Shown: piece by piece, positions 33,955 through 43,435 of the stretch
How the letters are laid out: the number at the start of each line of letters is the position of its first letter
How positions within the stretch are numbered: position 1 is the first letter of the stretch
DNA from: Ustilago trichophora
Lineage: Eukaryota; Basidiomycota; Ustilaginomycetes; Ustilaginales; Ustilaginaceae
Length of the DNA stretch: 64,000 nt
Direction of reading: 5' to 3'
Assembly: GCA_900323505.1 (NCBI GenBank)
Contig: OOIN01000021.1
Span: 310,001 to 374,000, forward strand
Program-made: the position numbers and the translations under genes
The notes under the pieces: model-generated
Seen by the model: the letters and a program-made list of their open reading frames with translations, nothing else
What the model was told of the DNA's origin: nothing
The model's database searches: none

Positions 33955-34628
33955 TGCACCATCACCTGTCTTACTGCGTCTCCAATACACCTCTTACCGC
34001 TTTGTATCCGTCACATGCAACAGACGAATATCGTCGCTTCAGGTTTTGTGCCATGTGTTGTGTGCTGTCGGTTCAAGGACACAATGATCGTACCTTCACG
34101 CCGATGTGAGCTTGTAGTTCTACCGCTCTGAACACAATCGTTCTCTGCATTGTAGTGTAAGCTGAACTAGCCGGTGAAAGTCACGCATGGGTCAAACAAG
34201 ACAGTTGGAACCCGCGCAACTTTGAGCTGCTTTAATGGGCTACCGAGCAATGAATGTGTGAAACGGATATGGTGAGACTCGAGGAGCAGGCTCGCAGCGT
34301 TCTCACTGACCCGCTTTGATTGTTTCATATGTGGCTACTGTGCAATGACTCGAGGTCGCTTGCGCACGGGATCGACCCCACCAGGTCCCACCGTCGCCGC
34401 GGATCGAGAGCATCGAGACATGGGAATGGTGGAGTATGTGACAACGGTAACAGGCAGAAGTGGGTCAGACCCACCGCGAAAATGAATGGACAGGCATATC
34501 CCTCGCCTCAAGACGACAGGATGGGCAGACATGTCACCGACCGCAAAGCCTATAAGAGCGTCAGCGGCTATAGGACACACAGGCTCCCCTAAACTTCTAC
34601 TCCAGATATAGCTCCTTTGCGAACCGAG
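33955..34628. other. Intergenic upstream of gene C
   Basis: Holds the second copy of the B/C promoter segment (34,174-34,330) and a TATAAGA box at 34,551-34,557, 78 bp before the gene C start. No gene is seen. Confidence 0.5.
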
Positions 34629-35735
34629 ATGAGGCTGTTCACCAAGCTATCCTGCGGTCTTGCCCTGGCTTTCATCACTGCTTTGATTGGACCGCGCGGC
34701 TGCGAATCAGCGGGCAGCGAAGACAGGGCAGGTCCTTCGTCTTCAACAGGGCTTGCAAGGGCCTCTCCAGAACGTTCAGCAACCACTAATTCGCCTCCTA
34801 AGGCATATCAATACATCAATCATCTCGATCCGGAACGCATCGACAGCTTGAGCCCTTTTGTTCTCAAACGTCCCAAACGTCCCTTCCATGAAGGAATGCC
34901 CATTTTCAACACAAAAACGGACGTGGATGAAGTCGAGCAGGCGCTTCAAGATTACGGATCTGTTGGAATTGTAGATCCCAAGGATAGAATTGGTTTTCAG
35001 ATTGACTTTGACTTTGAACACCGGCATCTTGGACAGAGACTCCTCCCAAACTTGGATAAAGCACTGCTTCTTGAACGTCTTCCCGGAGAGGTGCACATTT
35101 TAGCCAAGCACTTCGAACTACACCCAGCCTCTTTCAAACATCCAATCTCTTTGCCTGCCTACGAGGACATCAAACACCTATCGCTCTATGATGGCGCACC
35201 CATCATTTCAGCTGATTCTGGACCTAATTTGCTAAGCCATATGGTATCAGCTGCATACACGAAACCCTATGCTTTTTGGTACGCACAGGACGGTCTCCCA
35301 CCTGTCCTCATCCGACCTCGACAGGCAGGTCTCGCCCGCGTCGCCCAGAAGCCAGAGAGCGACGAAATTACCCGCATCCTGACTGGCTACAAGGCCACAA
35401 GGGAGAAATACGGTGAAGAGCTCGCTTCCATCTTGCGCGGTCATCCTATACCCTTGGAAGGCAAATTCCAAAATCTGCGGAAGAAAAGATTGGAGCCGAT
35501 GGTACTTCTACCGGGTAGTGGGCGCGATAAGTTGGTCGATGCATTGCAAGAGCACGGTCGCTTTCAGTTTGACACTCCTGGTCCTCACGGCATCACTTCG
35601 TATATCGTGGAGGTGCGTAATCCTGATGCTCCCGACAAGACTCCTATGCACCTCGAGATCAAGCCACTGTCTAGAGCAGAGGAGGTAGGGGAGTCACTTC
35701 TGTCAGGCGTTGCTAGAGCTCATCCGCACTTCTGA
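34629..35735 (+). CDS. Secreted protein, class 1 member C (candidate effector)
   Basis: 368 aa. I use ATG 34629 (M-R-L-F-T-K-L), which aligns with the start of gene B. Signal peptide about 1-25, then E-D-R-A-G-P-S-S. Module marks: G-M-P-I-F at 89-93 and A-L-Q-D-Y-G; H-I-L-A-K-H at 156-161; G-A-P-I-I at 189-193 and A-F-W-Y; G-H-P-I-P-L at 271-276; A-L-Q-E-H-G-R-F-Q-F at 305-314 and S-Y-I-V-E-V. The closest relative in the window is gene B. No transmembrane segment beyond the leader and no cysteine pairs. Function unknown. Confidence 0.82.
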   Translation: MRLFTKLSCGLALAFITALIGPRGCESAGSEDRAGPSSSTGLARASPERSATTNSPPKAYQYINHLDPERIDSLSPFVLKRPKRPFHEGMPIFNTKTDVDEVEQALQDYGSVGIVDPKDRIGFQIDFDFEHRHLGQRLLPNLDKALLLERLPGEVHILAKHFELHPASFKHPISLPAYEDIKHLSLYDGAPIISADSGPNLLSHMVSAAYTKPYAFWYAQDGLPPVLIRPRQAGLARVAQKPESDEITRILTGYKATREKYGEELASILRGHPIPLEGKFQNLRKKRLEPMVLLPGSGRDKLVDALQEHGRFQFDTPGPHGITSYIVEVRNPDAPDKTPMHLEIKPLSRAEEVGESLLSGVARAHPHF

Positions 35736-36423
35736 TGCATTATGAATTGTCCCGCTGTCCTTTCAATCTTCCTTTTGAGGCTTTGTATTCCTCGAACACA
35801 AAAAGTCAGAATCTCCAGTACAAGTTGTGTGCCGTGGCTTATCATATCATAAGCTCATACTTGCTTCATCAACAAGTCTTTCAAAAATCAAGCTGATCGG
35901 TCTCGATGAGGTAGGCCAGAATCTGAGTCCTGGATGAGGTCCCTCCAAGGCGGAGGTTCGATGAGAGACGATGAGATTGAGTCCATTTCTCTTGTGGAAT
36001 CGACGTCGTGCAACGTCCTTTCATGTGGCTGCGTCTGTGGAGAGCCTTGGTATTTCATTTTTCTGGTGGGATCTGTTCCGTCTGCGGATGAAGAGTCCGG
36101 TGACTGTACACAAGACTCGCAGACTGTACATCCTATTCGTCGTGTGGCAAGCGTCTCTATGGCTTCCGTCCTTTGAGCCAATACCCCTGAAAAGCTCGGT
36201 CTAGTAGTTCTGACAAGATCAATCTGAAGACGTACAGCTCTCTCACGCGCGCACCTGTAAACGCAGATCTATCGCCGCGGTGAGAAGGCTGCTTCAAAAA
36301 CCGAGCAAGAGGCAAGCCTGGCAAAATACGTAACATCGAGTATTCGAAGAAGCACCGCGCGCAAGCAATCGGCTCTCCGTTTGGACCTTTTCCCTTTAAT
36401 AGCGAGGGCACTCTTTTCTATAG
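35736..36423. other. Intergenic upstream of gene D
   Basis: 688 bp without a supported gene. Short frames at 35,888-36,204 on both strands look random. A weak TTTAATAG element lies about 30 bp before the gene D start. Confidence 0.4.
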
Positions 36424-37542
36424 ATGATCATGACGAAGCTCCACATGCTTCACATTGTCTTGGCTGCTATACTGCTCCTTTTGGGCTGTTGCATAGCGCC
36501 AAAAAATGACGACGAAGCCGGTCCTTCGACGAGACGGCTGCCGAACGTCCCAATTGAGTCGCTGCTCAACACAGGTGCACCTCCCAAGATCGATAAATAT
36601 ATCGAGCGCCTCGATCCAATCCGGATCTCCAACTTGAAGGAACTCGATAGGAAGGAATACGCCGAAGTTCCCTTTTACACGAGCCTGGGCATACCTATCT
36701 ACACAGTCAAGGCTGATGTAAAGAAGGTGGAGCAGGCGCTTCGTGATTTTCAGTATGTCGCAATCGTCGTTCCAGCGAAAAAAGAAGCAATCAAGATCCA
36801 TTACGGCAACGAGCATCTTGCACAAAACTATTTTCCTTATGAGGAAATAGACCAGGTCTTGCTCTCTCAACGTTTGCATCCAAATGTACACATCTTGGTC
36901 AAGCACCTTCAACGTCAAATAGAGCCTAACTATCCGATTGACATGCCTGACGAGCTCTCCGTCGAAGAATTGCCACATGCAAACGGAATACCCATCCTAA
37001 CAGATCGCTTCGATGAGCTTGGGTACATGTTGGGCGCTTCTCTCACAGGACCAAAGATGTTTTTTCACAAGCGCTTCGGTCACGAAACTGTGCTCATCCA
37101 GCCTCCCCCAGCTCCGGCGCACCGACTGGTCCGTGTCGCCTTAGGTCCAGAGAAAACGAGTATCGATCAAGTGCTGACAAGATATGGTGTCGATACGCGG
37201 CAATACGGTCAGAAACTGGCTTCCATCTTCTGGGGTGCTCCCATCCCTTTGGACGAAGAACATCGATCGGATCGAATGAGATGGACTAAATTGCTCGAAT
37301 ACCCACGCTTTGGCCCAGATGCCTCACGAGACGAGCTGAAAGACGCCCTGCAAAAGCACGGCAAATTTCGCTTTTACAACAGCAAGAATCGTGCCAACAG
37401 TGGCCCTATCAAGGTCAAACTCTTGAATCCCGACGGAGCACCAGGCACCGCTATGCGGCCCACTATCGAGCGGCTATCGGCTGTGGAGAGGGGCAAAGAG
37501 TTTTTTTACGAGTGGATATCAAGACTGCGTCGGCCAGGCTAA
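36424..37542 (+). CDS. Secreted protein, class 1 member D (candidate effector)
   Basis: 372 aa from ATG 36424; a second ATG at 36430 would also give a good signal peptide (hydrophobic about residues 10-24). The leader is followed by D-E-A-G-P-S, the class motif. Module marks: G-I-P-I-Y at 89-93 with A-L-R-D-F; H-I-L-V-K-H at 156-161; G-I-P-I-L at 188-192 with M-L-G-A-S; G-A-P-I-P-L at 271-276; A-L-Q-K-H-G-K-F-R-F at 308-317. Spacing of all marks is nearly the same as in gene C, so the fold should be common. The C-terminal tail is basic and aromatic. Function unknown. Confidence 0.82.
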   Translation: MIMTKLHMLHIVLAAILLLLGCCIAPKNDDEAGPSTRRLPNVPIESLLNTGAPPKIDKYIERLDPIRISNLKELDRKEYAEVPFYTSLGIPIYTVKADVKKVEQALRDFQYVAIVVPAKKEAIKIHYGNEHLAQNYFPYEEIDQVLLSQRLHPNVHILVKHLQRQIEPNYPIDMPDELSVEELPHANGIPILTDRFDELGYMLGASLTGPKMFFHKRFGHETVLIQPPPAPAHRLVRVALGPEKTSIDQVLTRYGVDTRQYGQKLASIFWGAPIPLDEEHRSDRMRWTKLLEYPRFGPDASRDELKDALQKHGKFRFYNSKNRANSGPIKVKLLNPDGAPGTAMRPTIERLSAVERGKEFFYEWISRLRRPG

Positions 37543-37952
37543 TGCGAGTCCGGCTTGACATAGCCGCGCCTTGGCGGGATCTCGAGTCAGGCGAGCCCGC
37601 CTTCCATGTTCTGTCTTCATAGTGCTGCAGCCCTCTACACTGCTTTGTCTTTGGCGTGATGTCTCCACACCAACGAGCTTACAATGCGATCCACCTACTT
37701 TGGATGCAGAGAGTGGATGAACCTGAGGCTTGCGTGTTACGAATGAGATTCGCAGTGGGAGTTATCCCAAGGTGACGTGAGCGAGTCTTGCTTTGGTGGG
37801 TGGTTGGTGGTATGGTGGGATATCCAGGGGCTCTCCACTGGGCTGAAAAGGATATAAGGGAACGAAGCCTGAACATGAGTGGTTTTGAGACATTGACTCA
37901 AGAACAATTCTGACAGACTCAGCACTCGCAGCAGGGCATCTCTCCGGCCATC
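37543..37952. promoter_or_regulatory. Gene E promoter, copy 1 of an E/F promoter duplication
   Basis: From about 37,651 this matches 39,500-39,786 upstream of gene F and, in part, 39,354-39,480. Shared in order: GGCGT-ATGTC-CCAC, ATGCGATC, GAGTGG, GCTTTGGTGGGTGGT, GGGATA and an AAAAGGATA TATA-like box (TATAAGG at 37,853). The leader after the box also aligns with that of gene F. Confidence 0.6.
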
Positions 37953-39143
37953 ATGACGCTGATTCGTCCACTTGGCTGTGCTTACATAGCAGCCTTGGGC
38001 ATTTTGTTGCTGCTGTCGCGCTGCTGTAGAGCCCCTGGGACTGAAATCCAAGAAGCTGGCCCTTCCGAAACAGCCATCACTCCTACTCTAGAGATTCCGG
38101 AAGGCACCCCGATCACAGCGGGAACATACTTCAAGAAGTATATCGAACTCGAAAAACTCAAAGCATTGAAACCCTCGCGAAATGACAGGAGATTTGATCC
38201 GTATCGTGAGATACCATTCTACAAGGTACCGTCCTCCAGAGAAGCACCCATATACGCAACAACTACTCCAAGAAGAACAGTTCTACAGGCGCTCGTAGAT
38301 AAGGAAGCCGTATACATTGTCAACCCGCAGGATGAGGGGGACGCAAAGCTTGTTGCATATAACTCTGATCTAAATTCTCTCAGATCGTATGAGGTTGAGA
38401 ATCCCAAGCAGATCATGAGAATGTACAAGCTCGACCCCAAACTGCACGTCCTTCGAAAGCATTTACAAGGACTCAAAGTCACGTTTGAGCAGGAGAAAGA
38501 CATCAGCGCCGTGCCGCATGTACATGGCAAGCCCATCCTTTCGAGAGGCGATGGTGATCTCTCAAAAGGAGCTCATTCCCTCGGCCACTTGATGCGCGCC
38601 TCAAACAGCCACGAGAAGAAATTCTACTATACGGGGTCAGGCCAGAAGGCAGTTTTGATCGACCCGGAGAAGGAATATCTAGTCGAAGATGTCACTCCCA
38701 GGGAGGAGAAGGAAATCGAAGAGGTGTTGAACGGATACAAAGCCGACCGTATCAAGTACGGCAATACTTTGGCCTCGATCATCTGGGGCCAGCCAATTCG
38801 TCTGGATCCCCGACATCGAGAGAGTCGGATCAAAGATTTATCTCTGTCCAAATACCCGCGCTTTTTCTCCGAGGATGTACCCTTGGAACGTGACCGGATG
38901 ATCAATACGCTACAAGAACACGGGCGCCTCCGCCTCTACCTCAAGGACACTCAAGGTCGCAAGGCTGCTTACAAAGTCAAAGTCGAGAATCCAGAGGCAT
39001 CCGGTCACGAGCCAATGAAGCTCTCAATCGATCCCTTGGGCTGGCGGGACAAAGCTGCGGAGAAAGTGCAGTCGTGGCGAGGCAAAGTTCGTATACCAGG
39101 CCCGACGCGTTTAGCAGACCTCCATCGACTTGAGCCTATCTGA
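37953..39143 (+). CDS. Secreted protein, class 1 member E (candidate effector)
   Basis: 396 aa, the longest of class 1. Signal peptide about 1-27 (I-A-A-L-G-I-L-L-L-L-S), then G-T-E-I-Q-E-A-G-P-S, nearly the same as in gene F. Module marks: E-A-P-I-Y at 97-101; H-V-L-R-K-H at 165-170; G-K-P-I-L at 192-196 with L-M-R-A-S and F-Y-Y; G-Q-P-I-R-L at 279-284; L-Q-E-H-G-R-L-R-L-Y at 320-329 and Y-K-V-K-V. It has a basic C-terminal extension (about 365-396) absent from B-D. Promoter and leader show that E and F arose by tandem duplication. Function unknown. Confidence 0.82.
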   Translation: MTLIRPLGCAYIAALGILLLLSRCCRAPGTEIQEAGPSETAITPTLEIPEGTPITAGTYFKKYIELEKLKALKPSRNDRRFDPYREIPFYKVPSSREAPIYATTTPRRTVLQALVDKEAVYIVNPQDEGDAKLVAYNSDLNSLRSYEVENPKQIMRMYKLDPKLHVLRKHLQGLKVTFEQEKDISAVPHVHGKPILSRGDGDLSKGAHSLGHLMRASNSHEKKFYYTGSGQKAVLIDPEKEYLVEDVTPREEKEIEEVLNGYKADRIKYGNTLASIIWGQPIRLDPRHRESRIKDLSLSKYPRFFSEDVPLERDRMINTLQEHGRLRLYLKDTQGRKAAYKVKVENPEASGHEPMKLSIDPLGWRDKAAEKVQSWRGKVRIPGPTRLADLHRLEPI

Positions 39144-39786
39144 AACCGACCTACGCAGCTTTGCGACCATCGGTCCGCTACGTTGGCACAAAGCCGACCT
39201 TCCCGTCATTTGATTCCTTTGCTGAATGGCCCTTGGTCCATCCTTTCTGCTATGACTCTTGTTCCTCCTCTGTAGACTCGCATCTTTACACAATGCGACA
39301 GCACACAACATTTTCTTTTCGTTTCTTTCCGAGCAACTTCAACGACTTTCAATTCAATGCGATCCACCGACTTTTGATGCAACGAGTGAGCCTAGGCTTT
39401 GTGTGTAACAAATAAGAATTGCGGTGGGGAGGTGGAACAATCCCGAAAAAGAGTGGACCAGCCCCGCTTTGGTGGTACAGAGGGGCATTCATTTGTTTCC
39501 GGCGTAATGTCGCCACATGAACGTGTTCAATTCCGATGCGATCAAGCAAAGAGTGGGCCTAAAGCTTAGATGCTTCGAATGGAAGTTGCGATGAGGGTGA
39601 GCTATCTCGAAATGACGTGGTCCAGTCTTGCTTTGGTGGGTGGTGGGATGGGATACTTAGGGAGCTTTCACCGGGCCTAAAAGGATAAAAAGGAGGGAAC
39701 GAAGTCTGAATGTGAGGGCTTGACCCATCAACCCCAGAACAATACCTGTACCCTCAACATCCACAACAGGACATCTATCTAATCAC
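39144..39786. promoter_or_regulatory. Two further copies of the E/F promoter segment upstream of gene F
   Basis: A partial copy at about 39,354-39,480 is followed by a fuller one at about 39,500-39,786 that leads into gene F, with the TATA-like element GGATAAAA at 39,683-39,690. The partial copy has no coding body after it: it is a promoter left by a duplication or by loss of a gene. Confidence 0.6.
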
Positions 39787-40950
39787 ATGGAGCTAATTCG
39801 TCCACTTCGCTTTACCTGCATTGCAGCCTTGGGCACTTTGTTGCTGCTATCATGCTGCTGTACAGCTGCTGGCACTGAAATAGAAGAAGCTGGTCCTTCA
39901 GATCAAGTCTCGCATCCTAGTTGGATGCCTCAGGCCAGGGTAGTCGACGATTTCACTGAACTTGCTGAGCCTCCCGAGGTCTTTTATCCGTCTCAGTACA
40001 TGAAGAGGCAGAAGCTTCGGGCAGAGGAAATCAAGGGGTTGCAGAAGTCAACAGACGAAGAGATACTCCAGCGATATGGTCGGATTCCGTTCCACGAAAA
40101 TGTTCCTATATACGGACTAGCGGCCCCGGGTAATATAGTCAAGCAGGCGATAAAAGACTACGGAGCCGTCAACATTGTCGACCCCAACCAGAACGACGGA
40201 AGGATGATCATATTGGGCAAAACTGCTCCTCAAGATCCAGAGGGAACCGAACAACTCGGTCAGAAATCTATTTCAGAATTGGAGAAAACAATCAAGCTGT
40301 ACAAGCTCAACCCCGATTTCCACATCCTTCGAAAAAAACTTGTCCAATCGCAGGCGATTAGACTGCCGGAGAAGAGCATCCATGACGTGCCACATCTGGG
40401 GGCAACGCCTATCATCTCAGACGGCGACCTTGGCAAAATGCTGCGCGCATCAACTGTCGGCACAAAGACGTTTTACTACAAAGAATCAGATGCTAGGCCA
40501 ATCTTGGTCGATATCAGGCAGGAGTTAATGCACCGGACTGTTAACGACCGAGAGAAGGGCGCGATAGAACGCGTGGTAAAGCAGCACGAAGGTGCCCAGG
40601 AGAAGTTTGGCGATGAACTGGCCTCAGTTCTGTATGGTCAGCCGACCTATCTGAATGTAGAAAACGGGAGGACTCGAAAGCAGGGAGTGAAACTAAAAGA
40701 TTATCCGCGTTTTGACAAGAACACAAAACGTGAAGAGATGGTCCAAGCGCTCCAAGAGCATGGACGCTTCCGCTTCTATGTCAAAGACCCCCAAGGCAAC
40801 GAGGTTGGATACAGGATCAAAGTACTTAATCGAAAGGCACCCTCTGGTGAGCCGATGAAGATTACTGTGAAGCCTCTGAACTCATTCAAGAAAGCCTCAG
40901 AGACAGTGTATTCATGGCTTGGAAAGATCCCTCATAGGAATCTTGTCTGA
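39787..40950 (+). CDS. Secreted protein, class 1 member F (candidate effector)
   Basis: 387 aa. Signal peptide about 1-28, then G-T-E-I-E-E-A-G-P-S. Module marks: V-P-I-Y-G at 106-110 with A-I-K-D-Y-G and N-I-V-D-P; H-I-L-R-K-K at 179-184, where the last histidine of the class signature is replaced; A-T-P-I-I at 206-210 with M-L-R-A-S and F-Y-Y; G-Q-P-T-Y-L at 284-289; A-L-Q-E-H-G-R-F-R-F-Y at 321-331 and Y-R-I-K-V. The linker before module 1 is about 10 residues longer than in E. It is the last class 1 gene. Function unknown. Confidence 0.82.
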   Translation: MELIRPLRFTCIAALGTLLLLSCCCTAAGTEIEEAGPSDQVSHPSWMPQARVVDDFTELAEPPEVFYPSQYMKRQKLRAEEIKGLQKSTDEEILQRYGRIPFHENVPIYGLAAPGNIVKQAIKDYGAVNIVDPNQNDGRMIILGKTAPQDPEGTEQLGQKSISELEKTIKLYKLNPDFHILRKKLVQSQAIRLPEKSIHDVPHLGATPIISDGDLGKMLRASTVGTKTFYYKESDARPILVDIRQELMHRTVNDREKGAIERVVKQHEGAQEKFGDELASVLYGQPTYLNVENGRTRKQGVKLKDYPRFDKNTKREEMVQALQEHGRFRFYVKDPQGNEVGYRIKVLNRKAPSGEPMKITVKPLNSFKKASETVYSWLGKIPHRNLV

Positions 40951-41426
40951 CACAGATCGATGCGATTTGCCCAGTCCCATCCGTTGCATTTCCACACTCT
41001 CTTCCTTTCCGTCATCGTCCGTTCAATTGTCCGATATCTTTGATGTCATTCCACTCTGCTACGTCTCCTGTCGTATCCCAACAGGCTTCAGCCCTGTCTG
41101 ACAGCAAATGTCAGAACGTTGATCTCTCTTGTTCTAGGGCGAATTCAAATTTGGAAGCTTGCGAGTATTGGATGAGATTGCGGCGCAGATCGGTCCGACA
41201 CTGTTTCGGCGAATGCGAGCGGGCTTGATGGCGTGGGACATACTGCGGCTTCGACGGCACGCCGCCCTGATGAGAAGTGTGCTCCGTGGGAGGCTTCCCG
41301 GTTCCAGCAACAGGGGCGCACAGTGAAGTGATCAGCAGATGTTCCCCCAACAATTCTTTGCTGCTTGGCTACCGCTATGACGCTATGAAATTCTTGCTTT
41401 GTTCACTGAGCTTCACGGCGCAAACG

Positions 41427-41461
<35 letters not shown>

Positions 41462-41687
41462 ATGATGTAGCGAACGCGGCAGAGGCTTGTGGGCAGATTC
41501 ACTGAAGGACACAAGAACTATCTGCTGTGTCGCCTCACAAGTTCATTGACCGTTTCGGCGAGTCACTTATGTCCCCTGCTCCACATGAGGATCCAGGCTA
41601 TATAAGCAGCGGCATGGAGATCTTGATGTCAGTTGGCAACTTTGATCAAGACCGACTTGTTTCCATTCCAAATTCTTCTCGCCCATA
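40951..41687. other. Intergenic, class 1 to class 2 boundary, with poly(T) tract
   Basis: 737 bp separating the two protein classes. It holds a 31-base T run at 41,430-41,460 and a TATATAAG box at 41,599-41,606, about 85 bp before gene G. No gene is seen. Confidence 0.5.
41430..41460 (+). repeat. Poly(T) tract, 31 bases
   Basis: An uninterrupted T run. It equals a poly(A) tail on the minus strand, but no retroelement body is recognisable beside it. Confidence 0.9.
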
Positions 41688-42470
41688 ATGTGGGATTCAG
41701 TGCTTCGTCTCACCCTGGCGACGTGCTTGATGCTGAGCCTCTCAATCCCAGCCAAAGGATATGGCGATCCAAGCACCTCTCCGCAGCAAAGTACTTCCTT
41801 GGGGGCTAGCTCTTTTGACACGACACCAGTCCATTTCGATGACATCCTGAGCGGCCGCTTCCAACCGACGGGGATCGAGTCAATTCACATACCACATCTT
41901 ATCGAAGGGGACCGATACCCCAACACGCTTCTATTTGCAGATCCTCCAAAACCAGCCTGGGCGCCCATTGTCGATGTCACCGACCCCATCTCGTTTCATT
42001 CACTCAACGCATTGGTTCACCGGTACAGACACCTGCACATCTACAGAAACAACCCAGATGGGAGTTTCGACTCTTACATCATGATTGTGCGTAGTTCCCC
42101 GATCAAAGGACTCGTGATCGCTCGAGGCAGCCGCATTGACGGTCTCAATCAGAGAATCCAGGAGATCGAGTATATCAGACGAAAATACGGTCCCGAGGTA
42201 GTTTGGTCTCGCTTCTATCGTCTTTTCACGCCAATCGACGAACTTGTGACAAGCGAGCAGAGGAAAGCATGGCCAACCTGGGCAGATATTGTAGCTTCTG
42301 ACGTCATTCCAAGCTTTGGCGAGAATCCTATCGAGATTAGGGAGCATCTGAACCGTCATCGGTTCGGTAAGTTTGAGAGCTTGGACGGCAAGTACTGGCT
42401 TGGCATCCGTGTGAACCCTCTCGGTATCGCAGACCACTATGAGTCTGCGATCCACGAGGCCCATATTTGA
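41688..42470 (+). CDS. Secreted protein, class 2 member G (candidate effector)
   Basis: 260 aa with a signal peptide about 1-23. The class 2 mark after the leader is F-D-D-I-L-S-G-R-F at 50-58 (pattern Y/F-D/E-x-L/I-x3-F/Y-F-like). Then A-P-I-V at 92-95 with H-R-Y-R-H-L-H-I, and a second module-like unit around R-K-Y-G at 165-168 and H-R-F-G-K-F near 224-229 ending in Y-W-L-G-I-R-V. It is the most divergent class 2 protein and lacks the K-R-M processing-like site. It sits exactly between class 1 and the tighter class 2 genes, so it may be an intermediate. Function unknown. Confidence 0.8.
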   Translation: MWDSVLRLTLATCLMLSLSIPAKGYGDPSTSPQQSTSLGASSFDTTPVHFDDILSGRFQPTGIESIHIPHLIEGDRYPNTLLFADPPKPAWAPIVDVTDPISFHSLNALVHRYRHLHIYRNNPDGSFDSYIMIVRSSPIKGLVIARGSRIDGLNQRIQEIEYIRRKYGPEVVWSRFYRLFTPIDELVTSEQRKAWPTWADIVASDVIPSFGENPIEIREHLNRHRFGKFESLDGKYWLGIRVNPLGIADHYESAIHEAHI

Positions 42471-42965
42471 AGTTCAGTCGGTTTTCGGTACGCTTGGTGT
42501 GGCTGACTTTTTTTGCCGATGAAAGAGATGATTCTGCTTCTGTGGCATAACCACAATCCTGCATGTACGCAATCTGCTAGATGCCACCAAGATCAATTTG
42601 TGAGCCTTACGCACCCACACACCTGCGAAGCGACTGTGTTTTCGGCTGAGCATTGGGAGCAGAACAAGATGGAATGTTGACCAGCAGGGGCTCCTTACGC
42701 CCAGAGAGAACCGCAAGAAATCTGGTTGGCGCTCTCCTTAGTTCTGCTGTTTCTGAAACGTTTTCTGAGGTGATCTGCAGAAACTCAGACATGTATTTAC
42801 ACAGATCCCTTTGCTGACCTCAGAAGCCCAATGTATCGCAGCAGGTGGGGCAATGGCCTTACATACGGTCCGCTTAATCACAGTAGTGTCAAGCCGGGCT
42901 ATGTATACAGGTGACCCAGGGATTCCCGTGAGAGTCCCACCCGTGGTACGTCTGGTGGCACAATC
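42471..42965. other. Duplicated flank and promoter preceding pseudogene H
   Basis: About 42,580-42,965 aligns with 43,650-43,980 in front of gene I; shared blocks include CCACCAAGA-CAATTT, TTTTCGG-TG-GC, GGTTGG-GCTCTC, CCGCTT-ATCA and CCCACCCGTGGTA. It is therefore the old promoter of gene H, kept although the start of the gene is gone. Confidence 0.55.
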
Positions 42966-42967
42966 TC

Positions 42968-43435
42968 AATGGAGGGTCTACCGATACTACCTACGGAGGG
43001 AGACCAGCTGCGGATGAATCGGGAGAAAATGCCATCACTATGAAGCCTGGCATGAAGCCTGGCATGAAGCCTGGCATGAAGCCAGGAGTCCAAGTCGATC
43101 AAGGCTTAGCTGAGCACTTGGCCCAAGCAAGATTTGTCGAAAAGAAATTTGGGAAGGACGCTGCATTGGCAGCATACGGACGAAAGATGAAGCCAGTTAG
43201 GTACACATTCTGGAGCACCTTCAACCCATTCCGCCCTCGCGATAAAGTTTTGAAGACCAGTACACGATATGGCGAGATAAGGTATAGACTGGGAGTCTTG
43301 CGACAGGTCAAGATTACGACTCCGGACAATCTCAGTTCGTTGGAAATCAGTCTGGGCAGGAAAGGCGGATTCGAAAGTGTGAAGGTGTTCGGCACTCTCC
43401 GTCGCGAATTCCAAAACCTCCGCCCTGTGATTTGA
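42968..43435 (+). pseudogene. Class 2 pseudogene H: 5' half deleted, with MKPG tandem repeat
   Basis: Homology to gene I starts at about 42,992 (Y-G-G-R, matching F-G-G-A in I) and runs to the stop at 43,435. Residues such as F-G-K-D-A-A-L-A-A-Y-G align with F-G-R-N-A-A-L-A-A-Y-G. Signal peptide, the Y-D-x-L motif and the first G-x-P unit are missing, yet the ancestral promoter abuts directly. The only ATG-initiated frame starts inside a 12-bp repeat at 43,040 (131 codons), giving M-K-P-G four times. That protein would have no leader. I call it a deletion-derived pseudogene; a short cytosolic product is possible. Confidence 0.7.
43040..43087 (+). repeat. Four tandem copies of a 12-bp unit (ATGAAGCCTGGC)
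   Basis: Three perfect units and a fourth with two changes, encoding M-K-P-G repeated. It lies where gene I has its L-K-P-P segment, so it grew from a single ancestral K-P codon pair. Confidence 0.9.

Noticed and set aside
41430..41460. Poly(T) tract as a centromere or replication origin signal
   Set aside because: An isolated homopolymer without surrounding AT-rich or repeated structure gives no support.
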